Shown here: one piece after another, positions 15,727 to 23,983 of the stretch
Layout: every line of letters starts with the position of its first letter
How positions within the stretch are numbered: the first letter of the stretch is position 1
Origin: an uncultured Oscillospiraceae bacterium
Lineage (GTDB): Bacteria; Bacillota; Clostridia; Oscillospirales; Acutalibacteraceae
Length of the DNA stretch: 64,000 nucleotides
Direction of reading: 5' to 3'
Assembly (NCBI GenBank): GCA_900552265.1
Contig: URZE01000003.1
Span: 85,286 to 149,285, forward strand
Notes under the pieces: generated by a model
Seen by the model: the letters and a program-made list of their open reading frames with translations, nothing else
Told to the model about the DNA's origin: nothing
The model's database searches: none
Translations under genes and position numbers: made by a program

Positions 15727-16080
15727 ATAAACAAAAACATTAAAAACTTAATCTTCTAACTTAATATATCACAACTAAACTATAGTATAAAAGTTTGAAA
15801 GTGTCGTGTTCAAAATACAAATTAAACTGCTCACCTCATATACTAAAATAAATTAAAAATCATTTTTTTAATACAAATATAATATTTTAATCTTGATACA
15901 AGTCAAATAATAAAATTATATCTCAATTTTAATTAGAATTATTTTTTCAACAATTATTAAAAGTCCATGACAACTTTATTTAAACAAAGAATTCCATCAC
16001 AAAAATAATATGTCACAGACTTTATTGATTAATTTAATGACAAAAGCCTTAAATTAAAATATAGTATACAATTTATATTT
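15727..16080. other. AT-rich noncoding gap
   Basis: About 350 bases of very AT-rich sequence lie between the pgk terminator and the end of the AAA+ gene. I see no gene, RNA or clear promoter. Confidence 0.6.
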
Positions 16081-17448
16081 CTAAACATTTTTAATATATA
16101 GATTACCGATTTCAGTGTCGTAGTTTATTGAAACGGTTGTATCTTTGAAATTTTCAGTAGAATTAATATAATTTTTTAATTCAGACCTAAAGTCATTCAT
16201 TAACACATCAACACCTCTACCACCTGAATTTTCTTTTTCAAATTTTTTGGAGTAGTATTCTGTCACAGATTCATCTAATACAACATCCATGTTATAAGTT
16301 TTCTTATAATATTCCTTGATATCTTTTGTCTTTCTATTTATAATCTCAGCATAATTTTTCTTATTAAAATCTTTAAAATGAACATGGCATCCTTTATATC
16401 TGTTATATAAACTACTTTCTAGATCAGATAATTGTTCAGGTGTTTCATTCGATGTGGCTATTAAAATTGAACTTGATGCATCTACCCCATTGATTTGTGC
16501 CGTATTTCCAAAGTTTCTGAGTATTTCATCAATACTGCTTCCCATGATTTTTCCATTTTCATTTCTAAGGTTTCTCTTTTGCAACACACTATCAAAAATT
16601 CTCACTTTATTTATTTCTTCAAAACAATAGAGTGTCGGTACATTTGATTTTATTTGCTTAGTTAACGGTGTATCTACTGATACTTTAGTTTTTCCGTTAT
16701 CTTGAATTTCTGGATCAAGCAATTTTGCTGCTATGGTTCCAGATTTTTTATTTTTATCCCCTATTGTACTAGACGGACGAATAATGTAAGAATCTAATCC
16801 CATTTCCTTTTGAATTATACTCATAGCAATTGATTTACCTGTAGCCGGATTTCCTGTTAAGTATAAGACAAATCCACCTTTAAATTTTTTACCCAATGCT
16901 TTAGCTTGTACCATTGATTCCAAATAGCCTCTGATTATCTTTAACAGTGAATCTATGGCCTCATCTTGACCAACCAACTCCTTACGGAGCCTGTTCTCTA
17001 TCCTCTCAAGAATGACTTCATATCTTTTTGTATTAATCCCTTTACAGGTAAATTTGTAAAAATAACTCTTTAGTACACTACTTCCGGCTACACAAAGACT
17101 TTTTAGATAGTCAACAACATCACCCGAAAATTTCAACATAAAAGACAGCACAAAATATGAAATAAGTTTTTTACTTACATTCCCCAATACGTTTAAGCTT
17201 TGATCCAACAACATTCCCATAGCTTGATCCTCAGTCGCATTAGGGGGCAGATTACCACCCAAAAGATTAATTGCTAAACCACAAATTTTATTTGGTTCTT
17301 CTGAATATCCCACGTTAGGAGAGGCCGTACTACTCGTAGGATCATTCGGACCTAAACTATAGCAAGGCACAACCGAACCCGTAGTTAATGATAAACATAA
17401 AGAAAAAGCCAAACATTTTCTCATTAACTTACTTCTTTTATAATTCAT
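16081..17448 (-). CDS. Secreted AAA+ ATPase (ClpB/torsin-like fold) of unknown role
   Basis: This 455-residue protein combines a Sec signal peptide with a complete AAA+ ATPase module. Residues 1-32 are a signal sequence (basic start, then CLAFSLCLSLTTGSVVPCYS). Residues 95-128 include a hydrophobic stretch that may be a membrane helix. The ATPase has LVGQDEAIDSLLKII (about 158-172, the ClpA/ClpB D2-like start), Walker A GNPATGKS (199-206), Walker B LYCFEEINK (273-281), sensor 1 ATSNE (331-335), a possible arginine finger near R350 (YNRYKG) and sensor 2 GGRGVDV (409-415). All catalytic residues look present. A secreted AAA+ protein needs ATP outside the cell, which would be met in host cytosol. 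Torsins of the eukaryotic ER have the same ClpB-derived layout. It has its own promoter. Confidence 0.78.
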   Translation of the reverse strand: MNYKRSKLMRKCLAFSLCLSLTTGSVVPCYSLGPNDPTSSTASPNVGYSEEPNKICGLAINLLGGNLPPNATEDQAMGMLLDQSLNVLGNVSKKLISYFVLSFMLKFSGDVVDYLKSLCVAGSSVLKSYFYKFTCKGINTKRYEVILERIENRLRKELVGQDEAIDSLLKIIRGYLESMVQAKALGKKFKGGFVLYLTGNPATGKSIAMSIIQKEMGLDSYIIRPSSTIGDKNKKSGTIAAKLLDPEIQDNGKTKVSVDTPLTKQIKSNVPTLYCFEEINKVRIFDSVLQKRNLRNENGKIMGSSIDEILRNFGNTAQINGVDASSSILIATSNETPEQLSDLESSLYNRYKGCHVHFKDFNKKNYAEIINRKTKDIKEYYKKTYNMDVVLDESVTEYYSKKFEKENSGGRGVDVLMNDFRSELKNYINSTENFKDTTVSINYDTEIGNLYIKNV

Positions 17449-18232
17449 TAATTAAAATTCCTTTCTCGACATTATACTTTAATTTTAACATATTTTTATT
17501 TAATTGTAAATATTATTTTAAAAACTAATTTCGCATTTACTACAAAAAACAAACAATATTCATAATACGTTCTATAAACAAATTTTATAGACATAATTTA
17601 ATTCCAAATAAAACAATTTCTTTTAATAATTTTAAAAAATTTAACCAAAATCAATATATCTTTAACAAATTTTATATTACTACAAAAACAAATTTTTACA
17701 CCTTAATCATCCAATAAATTTACCTCAATTAAATAATTTATATAATTTTTCAACAACAAGTAACTATCATAATTAGTCATTTAATAATCATTATTATAGT
17801 TTTCATAATTAGAAAAACACCCAATCATTACTAAAATGCACTGTACAGAAAGGAACAATTACGAAATTAACTCTTTTCACTATATAATATATTTTTATTT
17901 TAATTAACTATAGTTACTACTTTACAAAATCTTTCACCTTATTCGATCAATTCACGTAATATAAACTATCAATATGAACTTGACGACAATATTTATAAAA
18001 ATTATTTAATAAATTTTAATATATAATTGTATTTTACTTAATTTTAGAATAATTTATCAAATTTATATCATTATTAACTCATAATTAAATTGATTTTTGA
18101 AACGTAAATGTTTTGTCAATTTTAAATACAAAATGTAAAATTTACCTATATATGTATTTAATTGGTAGAATATGTAAAAATTTAATTGATTATTAAATTT
18201 CTACATTATATACTGATACAAATGAGGTTTTT
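17449..18232. other. Long AT-rich desert between the AAA+ and lectin genes
   Basis: Nearly 790 bases separate two divergent secreted-protein genes. The sequence is extremely AT-rich with many short A and T runs. I see only the AAA+ promoter at 17482-17510 and a GAGG ribosome site at the lectin start; no coding frame or structured RNA is supported. Confidence 0.6.
17482..17510 (-). promoter_or_regulatory. Promoter of the secreted AAA+ gene
   Basis: On the minus strand TTTACA (17505-17510) and TAAAAT (17482-17487) are separated by 17 bases. The sequence is so AT-rich that chance matches are likely. AAGGA follows, ten bases before the ATG. Confidence 0.5.
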
Positions 18233-18838
18233 ATGATGAAAAAATTTTTTTCTTTTATCTTTTGTTCGTTCGTAGCATTTGTTAGTTTGGTTCCCTGCGC
18301 TTTTGCAAATTTCCCTAATAACGGGGAAATAATCCACCTAACTTTGAGATCCGAGCCTGGTTTAAGATTGTGTGCTCCTGGTATTCATTATGAATCACGT
18401 GCTTGCGATCATGGTATTTGTTCGTGGGTAAATGGTGAGGGCATTCTTGGATGTGGTGATAATTATGGCAATAGAGGTCACTGGGTAGCCCATCTTGTTA
18501 AAGATGCACCACCCCATACGTATGTGTTGGAGAGTTATGAAACACATGCATTTTTACCAAATTTTTTAAGAGCATTTGCCGGAGGGTATTGTATGGGTAC
18601 TTTAGTTTTAGATGAAACCGTTACTACGGGTCGGTTATGTGCTTGGTCGAAACATGATGGACATAATCAACAATGGATATTTGAGCCAATTGATGACAGT
18701 CTTATGTATTTTCGCTTGAGAAACAGGCAAACAGGGAGATATGTGACAATGAATGACATTGACAGAAAATGTGTAGGATGGCGTTGGGTTGACATTGGTG
18801 ATAGAAATTACAAGTATCAGATATGGGAAAAACATTAG
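18233..18838 (+). CDS. Secreted ricin-B-type beta-trefoil lectin
   Basis: This 201-residue protein has a signal peptide (KKFFSFIFCSFVAFVSLVPC, cleavage likely after AFA at about 26) and a single beta-trefoil domain. Three related turns can be seen: GHWVAHLVKD (about 82-91), QQWIFEPIDD (146-155), followed by YFRLRNRQTGRYVTM, and QIWEKH at the C-terminus (196-201). The QxW repeats mark ricin-B-type folds, which bind sugars. Similar stand-alone trefoils occur in toxin subunits such as CdtA and CdtC. There are eight Cys after the signal, so disulfides are possible. The coding is visibly richer in G and C than the desert around it, suggesting recent acquisition. No toxin partner is adjacent; the nearest gene is the secreted AAA+ ATPase, divergently oriented. 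Confidence 0.75.
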   Translation: MMKKFFSFIFCSFVAFVSLVPCAFANFPNNGEIIHLTLRSEPGLRLCAPGIHYESRACDHGICSWVNGEGILGCGDNYGNRGHWVAHLVKDAPPHTYVLESYETHAFLPNFLRAFAGGYCMGTLVLDETVTTGRLCAWSKHDGHNQQWIFEPIDDSLMYFRLRNRQTGRYVTMNDIDRKCVGWRWVDIGDRNYKYQIWEKH

Positions 18839-18857
18839 AGAAAGTATTGATAAAAAG

Positions 18858-18884
18858 CCCACCGAAGAACCGGTGGGTTTATTT
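18858..18884 (+). terminator. Rho-independent terminator of the lectin gene
   Basis: CCCACCG and CGGTGGG pair perfectly around AAGAAC and are followed by TTTATTT. Confidence 0.9.
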
Positions 18885-19072
18885 CAGGTATTTTTAAAGA
18901 ACTTAGACACAAATATAAAATCAAACATAAAATAAGATGAATTTAAAAAATACACATATCTGTTTATGAATAGTAAACGACAATTTTTTTCGTAAGTGTG
19001 AGCTGGAAATTACGGCTGTAATTAAACGCTTAAACTCTAAACTATGGCTAACATACCCTATATTGTTTTTCT

Positions 19073-19108
19073 AAAAATAAAAAGCGCTCTTCCATATGAA
19101 GAACGCTT
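19073..19108 (-). terminator. Rho-independent terminator of the first ATP/ADP translocase gene
   Basis: On the minus strand AAGCGTTCTTC and GAAGAGCGCTT pair around ATATG (one mismatch) and run into TTTTTATTTTT. Confidence 0.85.
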
Positions 19109-19127
19109 AAATATTTATTCATTTAAA

Positions 19128-20645
19128 TTATTTTTGAACAGTTGTTTCTTCAGCTAATTTAGTTTCGTACTTTTTACTAAGTCCACAAACTGAAGCAATC
19201 CATCCTATTACAGTTACTGCAAAAATCGGAACAATTGTGTAAAGGTGAGCCAACACTTTACTTCCTACTGATACAATGTTTGTTAAAAAGTATATAATTG
19301 TAGAAGCACCTGCTTTACCTGCACGGCCACCGATAACCTCAACTGCTGCTTGACCTTTTGTTTTCGTATCATCATCAAGAGGTCTGTAAGCCATATTTTT
19401 GGTTGAATCAAACAAGCAATATTTGATACTCTTTACTAACGCATCTATGAAAAGTCCTACCCATATTGCCAACATCGGAACTGAAAGACCAAAAAGTTCT
19501 CTTCCACCATTTTTTCCGTAAAGTACAAGAGCAAAGAATGTTCCGCCGAATGTCATTACAATAATTGGAGTGATAACTGCTGATATTTTCCAGCTGAATT
19601 TTCTAAGAATGCGTGTGCTTAAAACTGATGTACAAATTGTAAATATACCTGTCACGATAGAAAGTCTACCCATCATCTGGGCATATTCGTTTGAACCTCT
19701 GAGGTTAGCTCTCATCTGTTCTTTCCAAACTACTTCTATAAAATTAATGGAAACACCATATGCGATTACCAATACTGCAATTAATCCAATGTACGGTGAA
19801 GTAAACAGAATCCTGATACCTTCCGCAATACCAACTTTCGATTTTTTCTTCTTTATCTTAACTTCTGAAGGATCATAAAATCTTGGATCTTTAAGAATTA
19901 CTGCATTAATGTAATAGAAAATTCCCATAGCTGCGAAAGCAAACAAAATGCAAACGCCGACAAGAATTCTTACGTTTCTATCAAATTCAGCGCCCTTTGC
20001 ACCAGACATTCTTCTCAAAACTTCACCTGAGAAAACAACACCTAAATTTGCAATCATAGCATAAAACCCGTAGAATCTTTTGACTTCGCTCTTTTTGGTT
20101 ACTTGATTTGCAAATTGCCAAAATAGTGAAGAAACTGCGATTGTTCCCCAAATTTCAGAAAAAATATAGAATAAGGTGTAAGACCAGTTAGTAAGGCAGG
20201 GAATTATGTAATAAAAAAAACCCGGCCAAGAAGCTTGCATCTTCCTTACTGTATCTGCACTAGCGTGCAAACTTGCAGTGTTAGGAAACAAAACAAACAG
20301 GAAAATTGCATAAAATGCGATAAAAATTGATACCATTATATAAAATGTCTTATAGCTACCGAACTTACTTATCAAATACGTGAACAACATGACTACAAGA
20401 AATGCTGCTGGCATAACAAACCAGAGTTTCAGAACCGGCATAAGTTCAGTGCCTCCGCAAACCGCATATTTCTGAATAAATACGTCTTTGAGGTCTCTTA
20501 CCATCGTGTAAACGAAAAGAATACAGAACATCAAAAAGCTCATTGGAAGAAACTTTTTGAGTTCGTAGTTGTGAATCGGCCACAAAATCTGTTGAAATTT
20601 ATTAAATTCAGGCTTTTGTGGAACGCCTTGCGATGATTCGTTCAT
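19128..20645 (-). CDS. ATP/ADP translocase (Tlc/NTT family), copy 1
   Basis: This 505-residue protein is an ATP/ADP antiporter of the Tlc (NTT) family, with about 11-12 hydrophobic segments. Family marks include the N-terminal WPIHNYELKKFLPMSFLMF, the VYTMVRDLKDVF segment with a conserved Arg-Asp and Lys, SELWG-like SEIWGTIAVSSLFWQFANQ, and the C-terminal KGQAAVEVIGGRAGKAGAS block. Such carriers take host ATP in exchange for ADP and are known from Chlamydia, Rickettsia, several other intracellular bacteria and plastids. The ATG at 20643-20645 has AAGGAG eight bases upstream; a TTG one codon earlier is less likely. It lies downstream of a close paralogue, with a hairpin between them. Some family members carry other nucleotides or NAD, so the exact substrate needs assay. 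Confidence 0.93.
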   Translation of the reverse strand: MNESSQGVPQKPEFNKFQQILWPIHNYELKKFLPMSFLMFCILFVYTMVRDLKDVFIQKYAVCGGTELMPVLKLWFVMPAAFLVVMLFTYLISKFGSYKTFYIMVSIFIAFYAIFLFVLFPNTASLHASADTVRKMQASWPGFFYYIIPCLTNWSYTLFYIFSEIWGTIAVSSLFWQFANQVTKKSEVKRFYGFYAMIANLGVVFSGEVLRRMSGAKGAEFDRNVRILVGVCILFAFAAMGIFYYINAVILKDPRFYDPSEVKIKKKKSKVGIAEGIRILFTSPYIGLIAVLVIAYGVSINFIEVVWKEQMRANLRGSNEYAQMMGRLSIVTGIFTICTSVLSTRILRKFSWKISAVITPIIVMTFGGTFFALVLYGKNGGRELFGLSVPMLAIWVGLFIDALVKSIKYCLFDSTKNMAYRPLDDDTKTKGQAAVEVIGGRAGKAGASTIIYFLTNIVSVGSKVLAHLYTIVPIFAVTVIGWIASVCGLSKKYETKLAEETTVQK

Positions 20646-20679
20646 CAAACATACTCCTTTACAAGTTTATATACTTATC

Positions 20680-20757
20680 GAAAAAATTAATTGACCTGAT
20701 CTAATCACACATTCTCTGAAAATTCAAACTCTATATGATCGTAATTAGAACAGGTCA
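20680..20757 (-). terminator. Large inverted repeat between the two translocase genes
   Basis: Arms 20692-20708 and 20741-20757 (TGACCTGATCTAATCAC against GTAATTAGAACAGGTCA) pair over 17 bases with two mismatches, across a 32-base loop. On the minus strand they are followed by AATTAATTTTTT, so this may be an attenuating terminator after copy 2 and before copy 1. Confidence 0.6.
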
Positions 20758-20790
20758 TCAAAAAGTTAGTTAAAAAATCTAAAATTAAAC

Positions 20791-22296
20791 TTACTGTTTA
20801 GCATTGTTTTCTAAAACTTTAGCTTCATATCTTTTGCTAAGATTGAATACAGAACCAATCCACACAGCAACTGTTGTAGTGAAAAGAACAAAAATCGTCA
20901 CTACGTGATCTGTTAATGCAGAACCTGCAGAAACAACGCTTGTTAAGAACATCCCAACTGCAGATGCACCTGCCTTACCTGCACGACCACCGATAACTTC
21001 AACTGCTGCTTGACCTTTAGTTCTTGTATCTTCATCAAGTGGTACATAAGCCATATTCTTTGTAGCATCAAACAAACAATATTTTACACTCTTTGAAAGT
21101 GCATCTTGGATAAGCCCAAACCACACTGCAAGAACTGCAAAACTCGTTCCAAAAATCATTGGAGAAACATATTCACCATAAAGAACTATAACAAAGAAAA
21201 TTCCTCCGAAAACAGCTAAAATTGATGCTGGGATAAGGGCCGCTGTTCTCCATTTGGTTTTTCTTAAAATATTCTGACCGAACAGAGAAGCTACAATTGT
21301 TAAAACACCTGTGAGCATAGAAAGGTTTGCCATCATATCAGAAACTCCAGCTGCACCTTTAACCATTCGATCTGTGTATTTTTTCCACACTACTTCAAAA
21401 AAATTAATTCCAATACCATAACACACAACTATTGCACAAATCATTAACAAATAAGGAGATTTACACAAAATTTTAATGCCATCCATGACACCGACTTTTT
21501 CTTTTTTCTTCTTAGATTTAATCTGACTCGGGTCATAAAGTCTTGGATCTTTCAAAACGAAAGCGTTAATATACCAATACATAACCATAGTTGCAATTCC
21601 GAAAACTATACATGTGCCAATACTTACATATATGTGAGCATCTCCGGGCATTTGTGCAAGAGTTTTTAAAAGTCCGCCGGAACATACTACACCGATGTTT
21701 CCTATGATTGCATAAAGACCGAAAAATCTCTTTACTTCATTCTTCATTGTTACTTCATATGCAAACTGCCAGAAAAGCGAAGATATAGCCATAGTTCCCC
21801 ACAGCTCCGAAATTACATAAAACAACGTAAAGGACCAATTGGTCAAGCATGGGATAATCCAGTAAAAGAAAGGTGGCCACGCTGCTTGCATTGCTCGAAC
21901 TGTTGCTTCGTTAGCATGAATAACCGCACGATTTGGGTATAAGAACAAAATAAATACTACATAAAATGCCATAAAAGAGGAAACCACGATATAAAAAGTT
22001 TTCTTAAATCCAAACTTGTTAATTAAAAAAGTATAAACTATAACCAGTAAAAAAGCAGCCGGCATGACGAACCATAATTTAATCTGCGGAACAAGTTCGG
22101 CTCCTCCTCCTATTGCCTCTTTTCTAACCAAAGAATCCTTTAAATCTCTAACCATAGTATAAACAAAAAGAATAAAGAACATCAAAAAGCTCATTGGAAG
22201 AAACTTTTTGAGTTCGTAGTTGTGAATCGGCCACAAAATTTGTTGAAACTTATTAAATTCAGGCTTTTGTGAAACACCCTGCGATGATTCGCTCAT
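20791..22296 (-). CDS. ATP/ADP translocase (Tlc/NTT family), copy 2
   Basis: This 501-residue protein is a paralogue of the neighbouring translocase. The first 55 residues are almost identical in the two (SQKPEFNKFQQILWPIHNY, then LKKFLPMSFLMF and FVYTMVRDLKDS), and the C-terminal KGQAAVEVIGGRAGKAGAS block is the same. The middle of the protein has diverged much more, for instance in the loops after SELWGTMAISSLFWQFAYE. In Chlamydia and Rickettsia such paralogues often split duties between ATP/ADP exchange and uptake of other nucleotides, so the two here may differ in substrate. AAGGAG lies eleven bases before the start. Transcription probably comes from 22583-22611, leaving a leader of about 280 bases. 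Confidence 0.93.
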   Translation of the reverse strand: MSESSQGVSQKPEFNKFQQILWPIHNYELKKFLPMSFLMFFILFVYTMVRDLKDSLVRKEAIGGGAELVPQIKLWFVMPAAFLLVIVYTFLINKFGFKKTFYIVVSSFMAFYVVFILFLYPNRAVIHANEATVRAMQAAWPPFFYWIIPCLTNWSFTLFYVISELWGTMAISSLFWQFAYEVTMKNEVKRFFGLYAIIGNIGVVCSGGLLKTLAQMPGDAHIYVSIGTCIVFGIATMVMYWYINAFVLKDPRLYDPSQIKSKKKKEKVGVMDGIKILCKSPYLLMICAIVVCYGIGINFFEVVWKKYTDRMVKGAAGVSDMMANLSMLTGVLTIVASLFGQNILRKTKWRTAALIPASILAVFGGIFFVIVLYGEYVSPMIFGTSFAVLAVWFGLIQDALSKSVKYCLFDATKNMAYVPLDEDTRTKGQAAVEVIGGRAGKAGASAVGMFLTSVVSAGSALTDHVVTIFVLFTTTVAVWIGSVFNLSKRYEAKVLENNAKQ

Positions 22297-22582
22297 TTTA
22301 AAACATACTCCTTTACAAATTTATAACATTCGCTGAAAACATCAATTGCTCTGACACAACCACATCCTCTCTGAAGTTTTAAACTTTATGTTGCTGTCCT
22401 TAAAATAACGGAATAAAATTTATATTTAAACTAATTTTTTACACTAAAGTAAGTTTGTTTGATATAAAAACTTTATTACAGAAAGCGTAAAAACATTCCT
22501 CCGCATATTAATAAAGACAAAAACACGCCCGAAAATTTTATAACTCCTCGTATAAAACTTTCAAGTATCACCTATGCTTCAC

Positions 22583-22611
22583 ATTATAACAATATACGAC
22601 ATTTATTACAA
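22583..22611 (-). promoter_or_regulatory. Promoter of the ATP/ADP translocase pair
   Basis: On the minus strand TTGTAA (22606-22611) and consensus TATAAT (22583-22588) are separated by 17 bases. Start of transcription would be near 22576. Confidence 0.65.
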
Positions 22612-22700
22612 CTGTAATTTTTAATTTTTTATAATAATTTTCAAGATTCTCTCTATTAATAAAATTATTGTTCATTTCTAAAATAAAATCATCATTTTGC

Positions 22701-22729
22701 TTGCATTTAATTCATTTATTTGATAGTAT
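22701..22729 (+). promoter_or_regulatory. Promoter of rpmB
   Basis: TTGCAT (22701-22706) and TAGTAT (22724-22729) are separated by 17 bases; an alternative TATTAT lies directly after. Confidence 0.6.
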
Positions 22730-22813
22730 TATATAACAGGCGTAAATCAAAAATCAGGTAATACATATTTAAGCTTGAAAACTTAATTTAAATAACGGTA
22801 AGGAGATTTTATT

Positions 22814-23002
22814 ATGGCAAAATGTCAAATTTGCGGAAAAGCAGCAGTATTTGGAATAAAGGTTTCTCACTCTCACAGACGTTCCAATAAAATGTGGAAA
22901 CCCAACATTAGAAGAGTTAAGACCGTAATTAACGGAACACCAACCCGTCTTTATGCTTGCACAAGATGCATGAAAAGCGGCAAGACTTCTGAAAATGCTT
23001 AG
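22814..23002 (+). CDS. rpmB: Ribosomal protein L28
   Basis: This 62-residue protein of the large ribosomal subunit begins MAKCQICGKAAVFG and carries VSHSHRRSNKMWKPN, the family signature. Two Cys pairs (CQIC and CTRC) show that it is the zinc-binding form of L28. AAGGAG lies eight bases before the ATG. The glycosylase gene follows 12 bases later on the same transcript. Confidence 0.95.
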   Translation: MAKCQICGKAAVFGIKVSHSHRRSNKMWKPNIRRVKTVINGTPTRLYACTRCMKSGKTSENA

Positions 23003-23014
23003 TATTGGTGCGCT

Positions 23015-23845
23015 TTGAATATCGTTGTATCGGATGAAAACGTCATAATAGAAAATGTAAAAAACTTTGACCTTGATCAAACTTTTGATTGTGGTCAGTG
23101 TTTTCGTTTCGAAAAAACCAATGAAACATTTACAGGAATCGTTTTGGGTAAAAGTATTAAACTCTATCAGCAAAATGATAAAATCATTTTTCAAAATATA
23201 TCATACGAAAATTTCAAGGAGTTTTGGTATGATTTTTTTGATTTAAATACTAATTATTCCGAGATATGTAGTAAACTTTCAGAACTACACCCTATTCTTG
23301 AAAAGGCATGTTCGGAGTGCAGCGGTATACGAATACTTAAACAGGAACCATGGGAAACATTATGTTCATTTATAATTTCTCAAAACAACAACATACCTCG
23401 CATTAAAAAAATCATTCGTTCACTTTGTACTTTATACGGAGAAAAAACGGAGTACGGTTTTTCGTTTCCTAGTTTTAAAAAAATAGCTTCACTGGAAATT
23501 TCAGATTTAGAACCTATCAAATCTGGATTTAGAGCAAAGTACATCTTAGACGCAGCAAGAAAAGTATCAAACGGGTTTATAAATTTCGAAACTATAAAAA
23601 ATTTGAATTACCGAGATGCAAAAAATTCTTTAATGAAAATTTACGGAGTAGGTCCTAAAGTTGCAGACTGTGTACTTCTATACGGCTTTCACAGGTTAGA
23701 GGCATTCCCCATAGACGTTTGGATGAAAAAAATTATGAATAAATTTTTCAAAAATGAATCATCCGATTTTTTCGGAAAATTTGCAGGAATTGCACAACAA
23801 TATCTATACCACTACACTCGAATGCATCCGGAAATTTTAGAATAA
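23015..23845 (+). CDS. 8-oxoguanine DNA glycosylase (Ogg1 type)
   Basis: This 276-residue enzyme removes 8-oxoguanine from DNA. The N-terminal domain has the DCGQCFRFE motif. The helix-hairpin-helix-GPD core shows SQNNNIPRIKKII, whose first Lys of KK is the likely Schiff-base nucleophile, the hairpin YGVGPKVADCVLLYG, and the catalytic Asp in FPIDVWMKK. Length and order match the clostridial Ogg1-like family. The start is TTG at 23015 with GGTG four bases upstream, a weak but consistent site; the next Met is far inside the fold. It is read through from rpmB. Confidence 0.9.
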   Translation: MNIVVSDENVIIENVKNFDLDQTFDCGQCFRFEKTNETFTGIVLGKSIKLYQQNDKIIFQNISYENFKEFWYDFFDLNTNYSEICSKLSELHPILEKACSECSGIRILKQEPWETLCSFIISQNNNIPRIKKIIRSLCTLYGEKTEYGFSFPSFKKIASLEISDLEPIKSGFRAKYILDAARKVSNGFINFETIKNLNYRDAKNSLMKIYGVGPKVADCVLLYGFHRLEAFPIDVWMKKIMNKFFKNESSDFFGKFAGIAQQYLYHYTRMHPEILE

Positions 23846-23874
23846 ACCTCACGCACAATTATGAACTTTATTAA

Positions 23875-23911
23875 AAAAGGCTTGAAAAATATTTCAGGCT
23901 TTTTATTTTAA
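23875..23911 (+). terminator. Rho-independent terminator after the glycosylase
   Basis: AAAAAGGCTTGAAA pairs with TTTCAGGCTTTTT with one bulge, followed by ATTTT. Confidence 0.8.
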
Positions 23912-23983
23912 AGCAAATGTATTTAAAAAAGAACTGTTAAAAGCTCCTTTTTACTCTTCAATTAATTAAGTTTTTCTAAAAAT

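Larger units (their letters stand above)
22297..22813. other. Divergent intergenic region with two promoters
   Basis: This 517-base gap holds the promoter of the translocase pair on the minus strand, the promoter of rpmB on the plus strand, and the long translocase leader. The leader's last 40 bases resemble the leader of translocase copy 1. No RNA gene is recognised. Confidence 0.6.

Noticed and set aside
22476..22571. Possible 32-codon minus-strand micro-ORF in the translocase leader (ends SLLICGGMFLRFL)
   Set aside because: Its only start (GTG) would be about five bases from the predicted transcript start, with no ribosome site. Hydrophobic ending is suggestive but not enough.
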